Source: Toxorhynchites rutilus septentrionalis
Taxonomy: Eukaryota > Arthropoda > Insecta > Diptera > Culicidae
Assembly: GCF_029784135.1 (NCBI RefSeq)
Contig: NC_073746.1
Location: forward strand, 33,937,878-34,001,877
DNA: 64,000 nt
Direction: 5' to 3'
Shown here: piece by piece, positions 44,362-56,038 of the stretch
Numbering within the stretch: the first letter of the stretch is position 1
Layout: each line of letters begins with the position of its first letter
The notes under the pieces: generated by a model
Told to the model about the DNA's origin: nothing
Seen by the model: the letters and a program-made list of their open reading frames with translations, nothing else
Databases searched by the model: none
Translations under genes and position numbers: made by a program

Positions 44362-45943
44362 TCAAAGTTGATTAACGGTCCGGAATGGTGATGGCATATT
44401 AATAAAATTCTCGATTTCTTTCTTCCGCTCGTCCGATAATTCGATCGTTGGTTCTGCTGACTTCAGCTCATTCAATGCGATGTTTTGTGTCGATTCTTCT
44501 GGAAGTTGAACTTGAATTTTCGTGGTTGATCTTCTGGAGAGAAAGAAAAATATCGCTATTGCGGTTATGATGAGGATTATTGTCGTAGTTCCCAATGAAC
44601 TGAATAAATTCAATGACTACTGTAATGACTCATTTTTTAGTTTTAGAGTATCTAATGTATCTCTATGCTCGAGTGTTAAGTTTTGAAGATAATCATTTGA
44701 AGGTGAATCAATGATATGCGCTTCATGAACAATTAGACCTGTTGTGGGATGATAAGGTCGTCCTGGAATATTGACATCGAGATTGGCGTAAAGTTCTCCG
44801 TTGATATAGATGTTACAATCTTCAAATTGTAATAAAAAACTTCCTTCGAGTACTTGTGTTGAATTGCTGCAATTGGAGGTCACTTCAACCTTAGCGTCAT
44901 TGATGAGAATAACTGCTTCGCTGATTCTTTTTACTAATCCTGTGGAGTAGACTTTTTCGAAAGTACAATTTGAATGCTTGCCTTGGATTAGTTTGTGAAT
45001 ACATTCTGATGTCGGTTTAAGAAAATAGCTTTCACAGAGATATAGATTTTCTGGATTTTCGCATGGTTTTTCTAATTCGTAAATATGAGTTTGATTTCGC
45101 AAAAGGTAATTTTGTTTTATCCAAATGCGTTTGCTATTTTTGATAGTGGAATCAATATAGTTGTACTCATACGCATTTGTTGATACTTGGGGCACTTTCA
45201 ACATGTATACTATATGTGTGTTGTTCAAGGTAACTTGAGGTGTTGACATTGAAAGTAATTCTTCATATGATGCGACATAAATATTGTGATTGTCCAGAAA
45301 AGTGGTAATTGTTTGAAAATCTCTCATCGATAATATTCTGCTGCTAGGAATGCCATGTTTTGCCATGAGTATGGCTTCTTCTAATGTTTCAACTTGATTT
45401 TGTAGTGAATCGAGGTTTGACAGGAGTACTAGCTGATTTATTTCCATGGAGTGGTTTTTGAGTCTTTCGCTTTCGACGGTTAATATTTGGTTAGCGACGT
45501 CTGTTATCTCTTGGATGCGTTTACTGATGGCTTCATTAATCATCACCTGTTTGTTGTTCTGGAGTATTAGGGCGTTCATCGAGCTGTTGATTATTCGTAG
45601 ATCCTCTGCGTCGGGGCTTCCAGCTATCCATTTCCATATGGTTCCGATCGTGTTCCATCTTTTGGTCCTTCTTGTTTTGGGTCTTAATTTTAAATATGTT
45701 TCATACAATTTATAATTTTTTATCTGAATCAATTCATACAATGTGTTTGGATAAGGGTGATTCTGAATTTCTCTGTTTATGCCTGCTATTGTATTTTCTA
45801 TTTCTAGTAAACTGATTGGGTGTATTATCCTGATGTAACCTATCTTGATTTTAGCTTCTCCTAACGGTATAATTGCTAGTGGGTTGTTTGTGAGGTCATG
45901 TACTTGCAGTATCGGTTTAACAATAGACACGCAGATGGCGAGT
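44362..45943 (-). CDS. env: Env-like glycoprotein, one in-frame stop before the membrane anchor
   Basis: The frame is open from a splice acceptor at 45943 with no nearby ATG, so it probably starts on a spliced leader, as known for gypsy env. A furin-type RTKR site sits about 88 residues into the ORF beginning at 45930, followed by WNTIGTIWKWIAGSPDAEDL, the conserved block shared by errantivirus Env and baculovirus F proteins. Asn-X-Ser/Thr sites and paired Cys lie in the C-terminal half. A TAG at 44617-44619 stops it just before a hydrophobic stretch (TTTIILIITAIAIFFFL) and an acidic cytoplasmic tail ending at 44362. Without readthrough the product lacks its anchor. Confidence 0.88.
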
Positions 45944-45962
45944 CTGAAAAGATGGAAAAGAA
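45943..45962 (-). promoter_or_regulatory. Candidate env splice acceptor
   Basis: Minus strand CTTTTCCATCTTTTCAG followed by ACTCGCC; a clean pyrimidine tract plus CAG just downstream of the pol stop (45970), at the start of the open env frame. Confidence 0.7.
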
Positions 45963-45969
45963 TTTACAA

Positions 45970-48900
45970 TTAGGGTTTTCTTAAATTTGCTTTGTGAATT
46001 TTCCTTCCATATATGTCTATTACATGTGTGTTATGGTCTTCTTTGATTTTGATTATTTTGTACCTACTTTTTCGTTTAGATATATCATTTGATTTTTCGT
46101 AAGCATATGTATCTGGTGTATAACTTGGATATGTGTTCTGTGGTAATTTTTCTTCTTTTTCTTTATAAAGTTTGATTATTCTTTCGTGTAATTTTTCTCT
46201 TTGTTTGTTAAATTCTTCTAATGGCAAATTATTTATATTTCTTCCCTGGTATATATTATGTGGAGTATCATTTGTGACTGAATGAACCGAATTGTTATAT
46301 TTATGGGCTGCCTGTTGTATTAATTCGTTTATAGTTATTTCTGGATTTAGTGCTTTTATACACCTAGCTATTTCTCTTATTGTTGAATGGCATCTTTCTA
46401 TTTGTCCATTTGTTTCAGATCTGTGTACTGGTGTTTTAAATATTTCTATTCCTAATCCTTTAATCTGTTGTTCCATTACATTTGATACAAAAGCGCTTTC
46501 ATTATCCATTACAATTTGTGCGGGTACATCCCAATCGTATATTAATTGCATTAATACATCTTTGATATGTGCAATAGATTTTGATTTGATTGGTCTAATT
46601 TTTAGAAATTTGGAAAATTTGTCAATGGATGATATAAATAATGCATTTTGATTGTAAACGAAAATATCTATATGTATAATTTCTGCTGGATAATTTGGAA
46701 TTGGAGTTTTAACTGGGATATACTTTTGTGGATTTCTATCATATTTTTCAGTTTTACAAATTTCACATGTTTTTACATAGTCTTGAGTTAATTTATTCAT
46801 CTTTGGAAAATAGAAGTGCTTTATTAATTGTAGTACGTTTTCTTTTGCGTTTCTGTGAGCGAAATTATGGACATTTTTTATTTCTTCTAATTGTTGTTCT
46901 TCTTCACTTATATCTGTAACCTGTGTTTGTGAATATCGTGCCTTTACAATTTGTGAATTGAAATTTTCTTTGTATATTTCTTGTATTGTTGCCATTATTG
47001 GTTCATCTGTTAGAATTCCATTTATTATTCCTGGTATTAAAAATCTTTTTAATTTGTCTTTTAAAAATTCTACTGTAAAACGTGGTTCACAAAATATATG
47101 TCTCTTGAATTTTTCGAATGGAATATTCATTTCGTAACTAGATCTTGGATTGATTTTGAAAATTAATTGATTTCTGAATACGTTAATAGGTGTTTCTGTA
47201 GATGGGATATAGGAGTTGTCATCATTATCAGAGGAATGCTGTGTAGCGGTTAATGAATTAATTTGGATTCGAGATAGTGCATCAGCTACAATGTTGGATT
47301 TTCCTGGTTTATAGTGTAACTCATAATCATGCTCTTCCAGATATGCTTTCCAACGTTTTAGCTTTGCATTACTATTTTTTGGGGATAACGTAAAAGTTAG
47401 TGGCATATGGTCAGTATAAATTTTGATTTTTGTTCCATAAATGAAATTTCTTAATGTGTTAAGGGACCAAACAACTGCCAACATTTCTTTTTCGTTAGTC
47501 GCATAAGTTTCCTCGGTTCTTGAAAGAGTTCTGGAAATGAAAGTAATGGGTCTTTCTCCTTCTGGAAATTGTTGTGATAATACTGCACCAATTGCTTTAT
47601 CTGATGCATCGGTCGTGAGAATGAATGATTTTTCGAAGTCTGGGAATGTGAGTACGTCTTCCGAAGATAGAATTTCTTTAAGAGTTTTGAAAGATTGTCG
47701 CGCTTCTTCGTCTAATTTGATCGAAAAGTTTTTTGACTGATTTTTAGGAATTTGGCGATGGCCATCTTCCCCTCTTAAAAGTTTTGTCAACGGTTTAGCA
47801 AGTGTTGCGTAGTTTTTGACAAAACGCCTGTAGTATCCTGATAGTCCTAGGAATGCTCGTAATTCCTTCAAATTTGTTGGTTCTGGGTATTTTTGAATAC
47901 ATTCGACCTTTTTCATATTTGGTCTAAGTCCATTTTCTGAGACAATGAATCCAAGAAATTCAACCTCAGTTTTCAAAAATTCGGATTTGTCTGGTTGTAT
48001 TTTGAAGTTTGCTTTTCGTAATGTTTCGAAGATTGTCTTAATGTTTTTTAGGTGTTCGTCAAAAGTCTTACCGAAGATTATTATGTCATCTATGTAGACA
48101 TAACAAATTTTACCAATGTGTTCACGTAAAACGTCATCCATTACTCTTTGGAATATTCTGGGAGCGTTTTTTAAACCAAATGGCATACGAACGAATTCGT
48201 ATTTACCATTATTAACAGAAAAGGCTGTTTTTTCAATGTCTTTTTCAGCCATTCGGATTTGATGAAATCCGGATGCTAAATCCAAAGTTGTAAAATACTT
48301 GTTTGCACCTAAGTTTGCAAGGACTACAGATGTCTCTGGAATTGGGTAAGTGTCACTGATTGTTTTTGCGTTGAGTCGTCGATAGTCTATTACCATTCTA
48401 TACTTTCTTTCTCCAGATGCGTCTATTTTTTTGGGTACTATCCATATTGGTGAGTTGTATGGGGACCGTGATTGTCTGATAATTCCATCCTTGAGAAGTT
48501 TGTCTATTTGTTTGCACACTTCGGATTTTAATGCCTGTGGATATGGATATGATTTGCTGTAGGTAGGATTCTCGTCTGTTGTTCTGATCTCAGCTTTAAC
48601 TCTAGTGGTGAACGGTAGTTTTTCATCAGGTGGCTGAAATAAATCTTGAAATTATCCTAAAAATATATCTAATTTTGATTTCTCTTCTGCTGTCAGGTGT
48701 TCATTCCTGATTTGAATTTTGTTTATTTCTTGAAATTTATGCTGTAACAAAGGTATTTCATAATTTCCTGGAAGTATCAATTTCTCTTTGAAGGTATTGA
48801 TTATAGCTTTGAGTTCCTTTAATGTATCATGTCTTATTACTGCATCACATGTTTTTAACTCGTTCATATGGTAGAATTTAATCATTATATTAGAATATGG

Positions 48901-49104
48901 TAAAAAGAACTTACCTTGTGAGTATTTGTTGATTAGAATGTCTCCTCCGACTGATGAAACTGTAAAGGGGTTTTTTACGGTATGTGCAATTTGAGTAAAG
49001 CGAGGGTGAATAAAGTTTTTATTTGATCCAGTATCGACTAAAATTTTCAAAGGTTTGTTTGGATTACCATAATATAAGAAATATGGTAATGTTGACTTTA
49101 GCCT
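45970..49104 (-). CDS. pol: Pol polyprotein: protease, RT, RNase H, integrase; one in-frame stop
   Basis: Entered by -1 frameshift at 49104-49110. The protease active site is ILVDTGSNKNF near 49040. A TAA at 48652-48654 breaks the frame between protease and RT, and the frame then stays open for 850 codons to 45970. Counting from the Met at 48519: RT catalytic LDLASGF at residues 79-85 and YIDD at 142-145; RNase H with D304, E345, D370 and D413; integrase zinc site H551, H555, C585, C588 and DD35E residues D618, D672, E708. All catalytic residues are present. It would copy RNA into DNA and insert it; with the stop in place RT could only be made by readthrough. Confidence 0.93.
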
Positions 49105-50417
49105 AAAAAATTTAATTCAACATTTTCTTCAATGAAATCTTCCGAATTTTCATTTTGTTCCCATTGTTGCATATAGCGTTCAAAAGTAGAATCATTAGAC
49201 ATCATTTCTTTGATTTGCTGTTCATGTTCCATTTCATCGGGTATTTCTGTATTATGTTCTTCAATTATTTGTTCAAGTTCAGGTTGGTTCACAGAATTCA
49301 TGTTATACATTCGGGGTCTTTTTAGTGGTGGTTTAAATTGATTAGAAATTTGGGGCCTATTTTTGTAATTGACTTGTTATGTTCTAATGGAAGGGTCTAC
49401 TTCCATAGGTTCAGGTTTATTGACTTGATTGAAAGGATTTCTGGGGGGTTGAGGAGGTTGGTTGAAATTATTTCTTTGAGGTACCATTGGTTGATTATTA
49501 GGATATCGTTGAGGTCCTAGTGGATAATTGTTTTGGAAAGGTCTATTATATTGAAGCGGTCGCTGTGGAGGTATAAAGGGTAATCTGAAATTAGTAATTT
49601 CAGGTCTTCTTTTTGGAGGAATAGGAGGTGGTAATGGAATTTGGTTTCTTGGGACACTAGCGAATGTTGGAGTTCTATTTCTTGTTAATTGGTTTCTGAA
49701 TTCTACATTTTGGAAAGATACACAGTAAGCATATGCGGCTGCTAACGAATCAGGTTTGTAATTTTTCAAGAATTTTCCTACATCTCCTTCTAGACCTCGG
49801 ATGAAAGCATCGATAGCTTTATCATTATAATTCTCAATCATAGCACGAGAGGCTTCAGGATGTTGAAATCGAGGATCTGTTTTAATTTGGTTGGCAATAA
49901 GTGAGAGCAATCTATTGATCTTATCATAATATTGTTCAAGAGTTTGACCATGTTGATGCGAACTTATTAACTGATAGTCGAGAGTACCGAGATCCCTCTT
50001 TTCTCCATAGTATGTTAAAAGTGTTTTCTTAATTAATAGCCAATTTATGTTAACGTTTGATGCTACTAAAGCATCATTCGCTTCACCTCGAATTTTCCTT
50101 CTTATGGCTTTACACACCATATGAAACTTATTTTTTTCATCAGTTGTACTTTGATGATGAGGCTTGTAAAGATTGATTAAACCTTCAGCGTCATTTATCC
50201 AGATGCTGACCTCATTTGGTTCGCCGTTAAATATCGGTAAATCTTTCACCAAATCAGATAGCTTCTCGATAGACTCTGGGTTAACGGGTGTTCCGTCTGC
50301 GTTTTGGAGGAAAAGTGGTGGATCACTGTAATCCAACTCTTGGAATGCGATTCCTGGTCTTGCATTTTCGAGTGCATTTACTCGATTGATCAGATCCTGA
50401 ATTTGTTGTTGAGCCAT
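49098..50417 (-). CDS. gag: Gag polyprotein, one in-frame stop
   Basis: Starts at the ATG at 50417 (residues MAQQQIQDLINRVNALE); an upstream in-frame TTG at 50438 is not needed. The N-terminal part is helical, and a capsid-like core follows (SIWINDAEGLINLY, then GTLDYQLISSHQHGQTLEQYYDKIN at about residues 140-170 of the frame). A long Pro/Arg/Asn/Gln-rich tail ends in NFLG. There is no CCHC zinc knuckle, as in other errantivirus Gags. A TAA at 49377-49379 interrupts the frame after about 346 codons; the same frame reopens and runs to the TAA at 49098. The slippery site for pol lies just before that end. Gag would form the particle core in the cytoplasm. Confidence 0.85.
49104..49110 (-). promoter_or_regulatory. 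Gag-pol -1 frameshift site
   Basis: Minus strand T TTT TTA in the gag frame, three codons' distance before the gag stop (TTT TTA GGC TAA). The -1 frame continues into the protease without a stop. UUUUUUA is one of the most efficient -1 slippery heptamers known. Confidence 0.85.
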
Positions 50418-50499
50418 ATTAAGATGGAAATTTTGCAATAAGTCGGCAATGCTGTCAGGATCAATTTTGAAAGTTAAAAATTTTCCTTAAATATTAGTA

Positions 50500-50670
50500 A
50501 CAAAAAAATATTCTTCTTCTTTAAAAAGAAGTCGCTTCCTAATAATAATTCTTCTTCTTTAGTAAAAGAAGGTCGTTCCTTAAAATAATTATTCTTCTTT
50601 ATTGAAAGAAGGTCGTTTCTTTGTTTAAAATAATTCTTCCTCTTTATTTAAAGAGGGTCGTTATCTAATT
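50500..50670 (-). repeat. Four imperfect hairpin repeats in the Gypsy leader
   Basis: About 40-bp units, each with a short inverted repeat: cttctttaaaaagaag, cttctttagtaaaagaag, cttctttattgaaagaag and cctctttatttaaagagg. In the last unit both arms changed (TTC to CTC, GAA to GAG), preserving pairing. The units lie between the primer site and gag in the 5' leader. Confidence 0.8.
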
Positions 50671-50760
50671 CTATTTGTTTCGTATTTTTGTATTCTTATT
50701 TAATTTCCTTATATTTTTATTTTAATTTTTGTCATGTTGTGTGGTATAATTTTATTTTGA

Positions 50761-50920
50761 TAATTATTATTTTTCTTCGCTTTTCGCGGTTTTTTTTATA
50801 TTTCACTTCGCTTTATGCGGTATTTTTATATTTCACTTCGCTTTATGCGGTATTTTTATATTTCACTTCGCTTTATGCGGTATATTTATATTTCACTTCG
50901 CTTTATGCGGTATATTTATA
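50761..50920 (-). repeat. 30-bp tandem repeat in the Gypsy leader
   Basis: Four nearly identical 30-bp units (50791, 50821, 50851, 50881), a degenerate one before and a partial one after. On the minus strand each contains CCGCATAAAGCGAAGTG. The position corresponds to that of the insulator repeats in the leader of Drosophila gypsy, but the sequence only loosely resembles a Su(Hw) site. Confidence 0.9.
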
Positions 50921-51380
50921 ATAAAAAAAAATTATTTGACTTACATGATTAGCCTGAACATCTCGAGGGTACTCCTTGAGACTGCGGGACAACGTACTTC
51001 TGGCCACCAATCCTTTATCAGTGGTGATCTCAGCAAGCTCCGGTACGCGTGTTCAGATGGTCCTTACCGATGTCCTATTACTACCTTTTATCTCAGCTTC
51101 GCCGGGTGCGAATGGAATCTGCTGAGCAGGAACCTGGAGTGTGTTGCTCACCTTCTCAGTACGTCGCGTTGGATCCCTTTCCTCAGGATAAACCAGCTAC
51201 TCAGGAACGTTACGTACGGCTGCCTTGTTGCGATTGGGTTAAGCGGTTGATGATAGTCCGGATGTACAAATCCTTTAACAGTTGTACTATTCCGGTGCTT
51301 GTGATATGGACTACTTCACTTTAACGTTGTAATACTCATAACACTTGATTCCACACTATGACTATCACTGCACACTCTGG

Positions 51381-51398
51381 GTCCCTATTCGGGCGCCA
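51381..51398 (-). promoter_or_regulatory. Primer-binding site, tRNA-Lys type
   Basis: Minus strand TGGCGCCCGAATAGGGAC differs at one position from the known primer site complementary to the tRNA-Lys 3' end (TGGCGCCCGAACAGGGAC). Its first T is also the last base of the LTR, an overlap also described for some errantiviruses. Confidence 0.88.
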
Positions 51399-51786
51399 GT
51401 TAATTTTCTTTCGTAGAACTTAAAGAAAATTTTTTTTATTTATTTTAGAGCTATGCTCTACTTTTACTTAAAACTAAGATTAAGACTAAACTGAGACTAA
51501 TTTAAGACTAAGACTAATTTAAGACTAACTTTACAATCGTGGCCCTGCTCTATTTATATTGATCTGGTGATGCGTTGTTGTGAAATAGCATGATAAAATC
51601 ATGCTATCGATTTCCTGGGAAAGTTCCGTTCTCGATAATTCGTCTGGTCAATGTTTATGTTTATGTCTCGATCGCCCGCCTGTCCGCTGGGTGGCTAATT
51701 TATGATTTTCTGCACTTTGTCTGTGATGATGTTTATGGGTGGCTATGCTGACGCTGCGCGATAATGAAGTCATCTCGGTGTTAACT
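51398..51786 (-). repeat. 5' LTR of the Gypsy element
   Basis: 389 bp, ends AGTTAA and TTAACT. Compared with 43949-44337 it differs by a single base near 51413, an A/T tract near 51425-51436 and one base near 51706 (by eye). In element orientation it lies upstream of the primer-binding site. Confidence 0.93.
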
Positions 51787-51790
51787 TGTA

Positions 51791-53238
51791 TCTTTTTTTT
51801 TTATCAAATCACTATTTCAGCAACGTTCTTTGCACTGGAATAATTTGTATTGAGAATTCTAAACAAGCTGGATCCGTTTCATTATCGCATTCGTTTAAAA
51901 TCATCAGTCAGTAATACAAACAAGAATCAATTTTTATCCTAATTATCGTGTTCGATAATTACTGTTTTTCATCGAAATGTACCAAACATCTTCGGGGAGA
52001 GTGTGACAATTTCCATCTCGCTAACTAGAGATTTCTTCCATTCCACCCACGATATTCAGGAAGACAAATGAAAGAAACACTCAGACCTCATTCATCAGGC
52101 CGATATCAGCCACCTTTCCATCGCAGAACGGAGCCAAGGACACTCATCGGAAGTTCGTTCGGGTCAATTTCATTCATCTCTCACTGTGCTGATGAATTCA
52201 AACGACCACTATTTCCTCGAAGGATGACGGCACCAAAAATGGATTAGAAGCATTGTCCATCCTCTTATCGGCGAAAAGTAATCTGTCCCCAGTCAGTCCG
52301 CATGTCGATTCGGAATTGGTATTCGATGTGTTTTAATATAGGTACAGAGGCGGTCATGTTTATACTGACTGAATCTTCCTCCCACATGAACGATCTATAT
52401 TCGAAGTTTTAAGGTTTGTATAGTTCAGTTCGGATTTATGATTTTGGCCAATTGTGGAAAGCTGCTTGTGGAAAGTGCATCTATTTGTAAATCGTTCTTT
52501 CGGAGATTATACTTCAAATTAAAGTAAAATTGGAATAAATGTATGTCTTCATTATATAAACCATACATTTTGATGACATACAATCGACAAATAAAAATAG
52601 AAAAGCAGAGTGCAAAATTTTCTAACTTTGACTTGCTGTTATTGAATTATTGCATTGAATTACTTTTCAGTTCAAAAAGTCATATTTCCATGTTGGTGAG
52701 TTTACCACGGCACTACTGCATCGAAATTTGTTAAAGTGAAAGGGTTTTCCATTGAAAATAATTCAAATATCGGAGAAGAGGGGCTTGATATATAAATGAT
52801 TTTAATAATCAATTCAATTTTTGAGGTAAGATTTTTAAACAGTTCAGTTGAAATATTATTTTTCCCAAATAGTTCATTAATTTCCCAACAACTTTGTCAA
52901 ACATCATATTCTAATCTGATATCTGTATTTTGAGCTACGATTTTTTGAAAGAAAGCTCAATGATCTTGAATACGCCCTTTTAAAATAATCAATCGTAATT
53001 TAAATTGATCATATGATAATGAAAATTGTCATTCTAGGTAGCTACCATCAAAAGTACCAAGTTTCAATAAAATTGGAGCGGGGTCAATATTTGCTATTTT
53101 TCGGATGATTTTGCGTGGAATCGCTCTACTTTTTAAAAAGGGCGAAAGGTTTTTCCTCATTTATTTTTTACAAAAAATTCTGAATAAGAAACTATAAGAC
53201 GGCATAAAAAAAAAACGAAAACCCCGATTTCCTTTACT
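51791..53238. other. Unassigned region between the two LTR elements
   Basis: A moderately GC-rich part at about 51950-52400 and an AT-rich remainder. No ORF with recognisable domains, no terminal repeats and no RNA gene were seen. Confidence 0.45.
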
Positions 53239-53243
53239 CCCCC

Positions 53244-53917
53244 TGAAAAATTTCTCTATTGAAAGAAAAATTTTAACGCTTTCGCGTGAGTTCTGTTACA
53301 ATACTAAAAAATTTATTCAAAAGTTTCCCAATATATACATGGTTCCTTAAACTAAGATTGACGAGGAACATCTCCTCTCTCTCTCTTGAAAACCGATAAC
53401 ATATCGGTTTCGTTTAGATCATCTACCTTCCTTGTCCCTTCTTCTAGCGTATGGTAACGTGCAGTCTGAGACGGCTGCACTACCCTAAGAAAATACCTTA
53501 AGTTTATAGCACCTCGTCGGTGCGCCTATCTTATTCTTGGATTTCCCCTTTCCATCCTTCGCTCTAAATAACATCCTTTTATTTTATTACACCCTGCTGG
53601 TGTATCTGGCTGAGCGCAGCTAGGGATGGAAAAGGGTAATAAAAATGCATCCTAAATGATGCATGCATTAAATTGTTTACCGGACGCTATTTAAATATTC
53701 GTCCATTCTGAATTTATGACCGGCAATAATTTCGAACTACAAGCGTTTTCTAGCCTAACAAAACACTTGAGCTCTTACATCTTTTAATTGCCTTACATTG
53801 GTCCTTTCTAAACGTTTCTATACCTCGCTTGGAGGTCTTTTCTAAATATAATCTCAAATAGTGCTTATCTTATGGATCTCTAACTCGATTCGCGATAAGC
53901 CTCAGCTGTCCGTAACA
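53244..53917 (-). repeat. 3' LTR of the PHD-finger element
   Basis: 674 bp, same sequence as the 5' LTR. The preceding polypurine tract is not obvious: the bases next to it on the minus strand read GGAGTCCGGAA. Confidence 0.92.
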
Positions 53918-54929
53918 TTCCGGACTCCGTAAATCTACTACATAGATTTACCAAATTCTTCAGTATTATCATTCTTTTCTACATTTTAATTTAAATTTTT
54001 GATAGTCGTTTTACATGTTCTAAATCATATACATTTGCTTGAACATATTTCCATCTGTAGCTGTATCGCTTTATTCTGTGTTTTATTGTGTGATTTGATT
54101 TCACTCACATTATTATCTTTTCCTTACACTTACACTTACAAGTTTATACTAGAAAACATAACTTATTATTTGTTTTATTAATAATAGTATTTTTTGTTTC
54201 ATTTTTATTCTGCATACAGTTATGCAAACTAATCGTAAACATTCGTAAATTTCGAATAATTGCTCTCACTAGTAATTTGATATAACCGTTAATTATATAA
54301 ACTAACTTCAAGTTTCTTTTTGGAAAATTATTCATTGAGGTTCAGTGTTATATAATATTTTCCATTAAAGGAAATGCAAATTACATTTTCTTTTCTCTTA
54401 TAAGATTTTCTTTCATCAAACACAACGTTCTATTTTAATGCTAAGTTATCTCGTTGCCAAGAAAGGAATCTTGAATCCAACATCCCTTTGCTAGTTGTCT
54501 TGTTACATTGCTGATATTGTTTTTCTCAAAACATCCTTTTGAAATAATTAGTCAATGTGCTAATCTTTTGGTAGTACAATTACCGTTCCTTCAGCAAGTA
54601 TTAACATTAAAGTTTGTCTCTGAATACTAAATCCAATTTTAAAGCCTCAGTTCTCATGTAACTGTTCCGACTAATCATATAATACGACTGATCGTAGCTC
54701 ACATAAACTTTTTCAAGTCGTTTTCTTTATGCATGCAACTCATGCTCTCATAGTGTGATATACTTTGAAATACATTTAAAAATTTCATTCAATTTTTTTT
54801 CCTGTTACTTGTATTCAAATAACTCATAATGTCATCTACATTGTATAGTTAACCATCTCCAATCTTTCCCTCAGTTAAGACTGGAAGCTATGCTTTTAAT
54901 ATTCATTTGAATAATGCATTGATCATATT
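53918..54929. other. Non-coding interior of the PHD-finger element, 3' part
   Basis: AT-rich sequence between the 3' LTR and the hairpin zone, with no ORF above about 60 codons and no retroviral enzyme motif. It and the stretch at 55566-56038 occupy the place of a pol gene. Confidence 0.6.
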
Positions 54930-55565
54930 CTCAGCAACTCACATGCTGAGCTTCGCAAACCACTTGTTTAAAAAATCTTTCTTCAGCATCTCACATGCTG
55001 TATTTCATCAACCGACTTACTGGTGATGTTGTTACTCTCAGCAATCCACTTGCTGAGTTTTAAGCAATTCACTTGCTTAAAAAAGAAACTTTTGGTTTTG
55101 ACCCCTTCAGCAAATCACTTGCTGAAGGTTAAGCAATCCACTTGCTAACAAATCAGTCTTCCAAATTCTTCATAGCTGTATTTTTAATTTTTTCTACCAT
55201 CAACTAATTTACAGTTGATATCGCTCCTTTCAGCAATTCACTTACTGAGCTTTGAGCCAATCATTCGTATAGAAACTGGCTTCAGCATATCACTTGCTGC
55301 GCCATAATTTTTTCTTTAGTGGTCAATGTATATTTTTCAGCAGAATACTTGCTATACTTTTAACCCATCAGAGTAATGTTTTGAGCATTCCAAATGCTTG
55401 ACGCTTGACCAGACAGTCTCTTCTTTTTTGCTCTAATTGATATTTTGGACCTTACAAGTTATCATTTTATTGGGTCCATTTTATAACGAAACAATTGTAT
55501 CTTAAATTGTATTAAAGTCTTTCAGCAGCTCACTTGCTGAACTTCAAGCAAATCATTTGCCTAAA
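54930..55565 (-). repeat. Dispersed hairpins with CAGCAA/TTGCTG stems
   Basis: At least ten short inverted repeats occur in 640 bp. Clear examples: 54930-54950, 54984-55000, 55037-55057 (8-bp stem), 55058-55082 (10-bp stem), 55104-55128 (10-bp stem), 55128-55149 and 55525-55550. Loops are 5-7 nt and mostly read TCCAC, TTCAC, ATCAC or CTCACA on the plus strand. The region is downstream of the PHD gene, where pol would normally be. Confidence 0.85.
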
Positions 55566-56038
55566 AATATTTTCTAATTAATTCAGTTAACAGTTTTGTT
55601 AAATTTCCATTTTAAGATTTTCGTCTTTATATTTTATCAAGCTTAAGATTTTCTATACTTTATATAGATATAAAGAATATCAACATATTACAAACGTTGA
55701 AAAACAAACTTTCCAACCTCTATATTAGAGAGTTTATAGTTTTGATCTACGGTAATAATTTCCCTATCTGGGCCATAATTTTGCAAATTGCGGAAACATA
55801 TAATGAAAGAATCCGAACTCATATCTTGCGCTAACTCAAGATGTATTGCTCTCGTTGTCATACAGGTAAATAGACGCCCCTAATACTTAGGAAACAGTCT
55901 TCTAAAGATTTGAAAGTTATTCAGAGCCATAATTTTTTTGGTTATAAGTAGTCCTATTTTATACGAATCTATGGCTTTTAACTATAACGATCGCATTATT
56001 TTATATGTGTTGCCCTATGACTAAATATTGTCAACATG

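Larger units (their letters stand above)
43949..51786 (-). mobile_element. Gypsy/errantivirus-type LTR retroelement with env, full length
   Basis: This 7838-bp element on the minus strand has 389-bp LTRs with AGTTAA...TTAACT ends, a TGTA target duplication (43945-43948 and 51787-51790), a tRNA-Lys-type primer site, a polypurine tract, and gag, pol and env in that order. A 4-bp duplication and a third env-like ORF behind a splice acceptor are typical of insect errantiviruses such as gypsy. The LTRs differ at only about 8 positions, six of them in one A/T tract, so insertion is recent. All three genes are otherwise intact but each carries one in-frame stop. Confidence 0.95.

Noticed and set aside
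50688..50921. Repetitive Tyr/Phe/Leu-rich ORF on the plus strand
   Set aside because: It is a translation of the 30-bp tandem repeat in the Gypsy leader, on the opposite strand to the element's genes.
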